From Polaromonas sp. (GTDB taxonomy: Bacteria > Pseudomonadota > Gammaproteobacteria > Burkholderiales > Burkholderiaceae_C), in contig JABMMH010000089.1 of NCBI GenBank assembly GCA_013205645.1, positions 1 to 7,519 on the forward strand: a DNA stretch of 7,519 nt, read 5' to 3'. How positions within the stretch are numbered: position 1 is the stretch's first letter; every line of letters starts with the position of its first letter. A program made the position numbers and the translations under genes. Below, in pieces: positions 5,429 through 7,519 of this stretch. A model generated the notes under the pieces. That model made no database searches, had not been told where the DNA came from, and saw only the letters and a list, made by a program, of their open reading frames with translations.

Positions 5429-7519
5429 CTCCACCCGCGTCACGCTGTTCGGCTTGAAGCCAAGATCCGCCGCCTTGCCTTTGCGGGCACGGGCGACGCG
5501 GGCGTTGTTCAGGCTCCTGATTTCAAGCGTTTCTTCACGCTCTTTGGCGCCGCGGCCAATACCCGCGATCTTGATGCTGCGCGTGTAGGCAGCGGCACCG
5601 GCCAGCTGATCTTTGGCTTCAAGGTCGATCAGCATCAGGCCGCGCCCGCCTTTTTCCATCAACTTGAGCTCGTCGATTTCAAAGGTCAGGATGCGTCCGC
5701 CGGTCGATGCGCAGGCCACGTGCGTGGCGTCCGGCAACGGCTGAGCGCCTGAAGTACCCGCCGCATGTGAAGGCTTGCACAGGGTTTCACCCTCACCCAA
5801 GCTGATGAAGGCTTTGCCGCTTTTGTTACGCGAGATCATGTTTTCGACCGCCGCCAAAAAGCCGTAACCGCCTGAGTTGGCCAGTAAGAGCTGCGCAGAA
5901 GCCGGACCGGCAAAGTAATGCGCCACTTGCGTGCCGGCTTCCAGCTCAATCAGCGCGGTCACGGGCTGGCCGTCGCCGCGCGCACCCGGCAATGCCGCCA
6001 CCGGCACCGAGTGAACGCGGCCGTTGCTGCCGAACACCAACAGCATGTCAACGGTGCGGCATTCGAAGGTCGCGTAGAGGCCGTCGCCGGCCTTGAAGGC
6101 GAAGCTCGCCGGATCATGGCCTTGGCCGCCGCGGGATCGCACCCAGCCTTTGGCGCTGACCACCACGGTCACGGGCTCGTCGATCACCTTGACGTCTAAA
6201 GCGGCTCTTTTGTCGGCTTGAATCAGGGTCCGGCGCGGGTCGGCAAAGACCTTGGCGTCAGCCTCGATTTCTTTGACCATGAGGCGGCGCAAGGTGGCCG
6301 GGTTGCCCAAAATATCTTCGAGCTTGGCTTGGTCTGCGCGCAGGCCGCTGAGCTCTTGTTCAATCTTGATGGCTTCGAGCCGGGCCAATTGCCGCAGGCG
6401 AATCTCCAGAATGTCTTCGGCCTGACGGTCGCTGAGTTTGAAGCGCTCCATCAATGCAGGCTTAGGCTCGTCGGCTTGGCGAATGATGGCAATGACTTCG
6501 TCAATGTTCAGCAGCACCAGCTGCCGGCCTTCCAGAATATGGATGCGCGCCAGCACTTTGTCGAGCCGGTGCTGCGAGCGCCGCTGAATGGTGGTGTGGC
6601 GAAACTCAATCCACTCGGTGAGGATTTGCCGTAAAGACTTTTGTGTCGGCCGGCCATCCAAACCGATCATGGTCATGTTGATCGGCGACGAGCTTTCCAG
6701 ACTGGTGTGCGTCAACAGCGTGTTGATCAGTTCACTCTGCTCGATGCGGCTGGTCTTGGGTTCAAACACCAGTCGCACAGCGGCGTCTTTGCTGGACTCG
6801 TCGCGCACCACGTCCAGCACCGACAGCACGGTTTGCTTGAGTTGAACTTGCTCTTGCGTCAGCGCTTTTTTGCCAAGTCGCACTTTGGGGTTGGTGATCT
6901 CTTCAATTTCTTCGAGCACGCGTTGGGTGCTCACACCCGGCGGCAGCTCATTCACCACCAGTTGCCACTGGCCGCGCGCCAGCTCTTCGATTTTCCAGCG
7001 GGCCCGCACTTTGAGCGAACCGCGCCCGGTGCGGTAGGCCGCAGCGATCTCGACCGGACTCGAAATAATCTGTGCGCCACCCGGGTAATCGGGGCCGGCA
7101 ATGATGGCCGAAATCGCCTCGTCCGTGATGCTCGGCGTCTTGATCAGGGCGATGCAGGCATCGGCCACTTCACGCAGGTTGTGGCTCGGAATCTCGGTGG
7201 CCAAGCCGACAGCAATGCCACTGGCGCCATTCAACAAGGTGAACGGCAGACGCGCTGGCAAACGCCCCGGCTCTTCGGTCGAGCCGTCGTAGTTGGGCAC
7301 AAAGTCGACCGTGCCTTCGTCGACTTCTTCCATCAACAAACTGGTGATGCGCGAAAGCCTTGCCTCGGTGTAACGCATGGCGGCAGCGCCGTCACCGTCG
7401 CGTGACCCGAAATTACCTTGACCGTCAATCAGCGGGTAGCGCTGGCTGAAGTCTTGCGCCATGCGCACCAGCGCGTCGTACGCAGCTTGGTCGCCGTGCG
7501 GGTGAAAGCGGCCCAGCAC
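5426..7519 (-). CDS. parC: DNA topoisomerase IV subunit A (ParC), N-terminus cut by window end
   Basis: ParC forms the DNA-cleaving half of topoisomerase IV (ParC2ParE2), which decatenates daughter chromosomes. The frame runs off the right edge; the GTG at the edge is almost certainly an internal Val (V-L-G-R-F-HPHGD), with about 70 residues missing upstream. Numbering visible residues from that codon: HPHGD at 6-10, the DNA-linking tyrosine Tyr50 in AAMRYTEARLS (nt 7370-7372), the winged-helix/tower region to about 290, the coiled coil and C-gate with LSDRQAEDILEIRLRQLARL at 362-381, and the C-terminal beta-pinwheel from about 445 to 697. I call ParC rather than GyrA because no canonical QRRGGKG GyrA box is present (only a degenerate EKGGRG at 622-627) and the inferred full length, about 770, suits ParC (E. 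coli 752; GyrA about 875). At the quinolone-resistance positions, Gln11 replaces E. coli Ser80 and Asp15 replaces Glu84. It is transcribed toward the RidA-family gene. Confidence 0.93.
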   Translation of the reverse strand: MLGRFHPHGDQAAYDALVRMAQDFSQRYPLIDGQGNFGSRDGDGAAAMRYTEARLSRITSLLMEEVDEGTVDFVPNYDGSTEEPGRLPARLPFTLLNGASGIAVGLATEIPSHNLREVADACIALIKTPSITDEAISAIIAGPDYPGGAQIISSPVEIAAAYRTGRGSLKVRARWKIEELARGQWQLVVNELPPGVSTQRVLEEIEEITNPKVRLGKKALTQEQVQLKQTVLSVLDVVRDESSKDAAVRLVFEPKTSRIEQSELINTLLTHTSLESSSPINMTMIGLDGRPTQKSLRQILTEWIEFRHTTIQRRSQHRLDKVLARIHILEGRQLVLLNIDEVIAIIRQADEPKPALMERFKLSDRQAEDILEIRLRQLARLEAIKIEQELSGLRADQAKLEDILGNPATLRRLMVKEIEADAKVFADPRRTLIQADKRAALDVKVIDEPVTVVVSAKGWVRSRGGQGHDPASFAFKAGDGLYATFECRTVDMLLVFGSNGRVHSVPVAALPGARGDGQPVTALIELEAGTQVAHYFAGPASAQLLLANSGGYGFLAAVENMISRNKSGKAFISLGEGETLCKPSHAAGTSGAQPLPDATHVACASTGGRILTFEIDELKLMEKGGRGLMLIDLEAKDQLAGAAAYTRSIKIAGIGRGAKEREETLEIRSLNNARVARARKGKAADLGFKPNSVTRVE

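Noticed and set aside
6641..7405. 254-codon open frame on the plus strand opposite parC
   Set aside because: It lies wholly antisense to a clearly conserved ParC segment, and its His/Gln/Arg/Leu-rich composition without motifs is typical of a shadow frame in GC-rich DNA.
7517..7519. GTG at the right edge as the start of parC
   Set aside because: It encodes the Val just before the conserved LGR-F-HPHGD segment; the ATPase-partner-facing N-terminal part of ParC must lie beyond the window.

Overview
The window reads as GC-rich chromosomal DNA from a betaproteobacterium, most likely of the order Burkholderiales and close to Comamonadaceae. This rests on recalled protein family resemblance and base composition; no search was run. 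Coding density is very high: four genes run rightward and one runs leftward. No intergenic gap exceeds about 40 bases, so there is no long non-coding stretch. I see no tRNA, rRNA, CRISPR array, insertion sequence or attachment site.

Left block (1-4857): three same-strand genes separated by 36 and 39 bases, which look like one operon. The first is the C-terminal third of a DUF2126 protein (putative glutamine-synthetase-fold amidoligase, normally fused behind a transglutaminase domain). The second is a 932-residue fusion of a circularly permuted ATP-grasp domain and an alpha-E domain. The third is a stand-alone transglutaminase-like cysteine enzyme with an intact Cys-His-Asp triad. Comparative genomics has predicted that this set makes, attaches or trims a peptide-like amide-linked product or protein modification. 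As far as I know its substrate and product are not established, so this is the part of the window closest to an undescribed system.

Middle (4894-5388): a RidA/YjgF-family gene of the longer (about 155-165 residue) subgroup, 36 bases downstream on the same strand with its own good ribosome binding site. It may be the last gene of the operon or an independent neighbour.

Right block (5426-7519, minus strand): most of parC, the A subunit of DNA topoisomerase IV. It is converging on the RidA gene and its N-terminus is cut off by the window end. The 37-base convergent gap carries three tandem copies of a hexamer, flanked by a short inverted repeat that overlaps both stop codons.

The left three genes probably act in one pathway. 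The RidA protein could plausibly remove reactive imine/enamine by-products. ParC is an ordinary housekeeping gene with no evident functional link.
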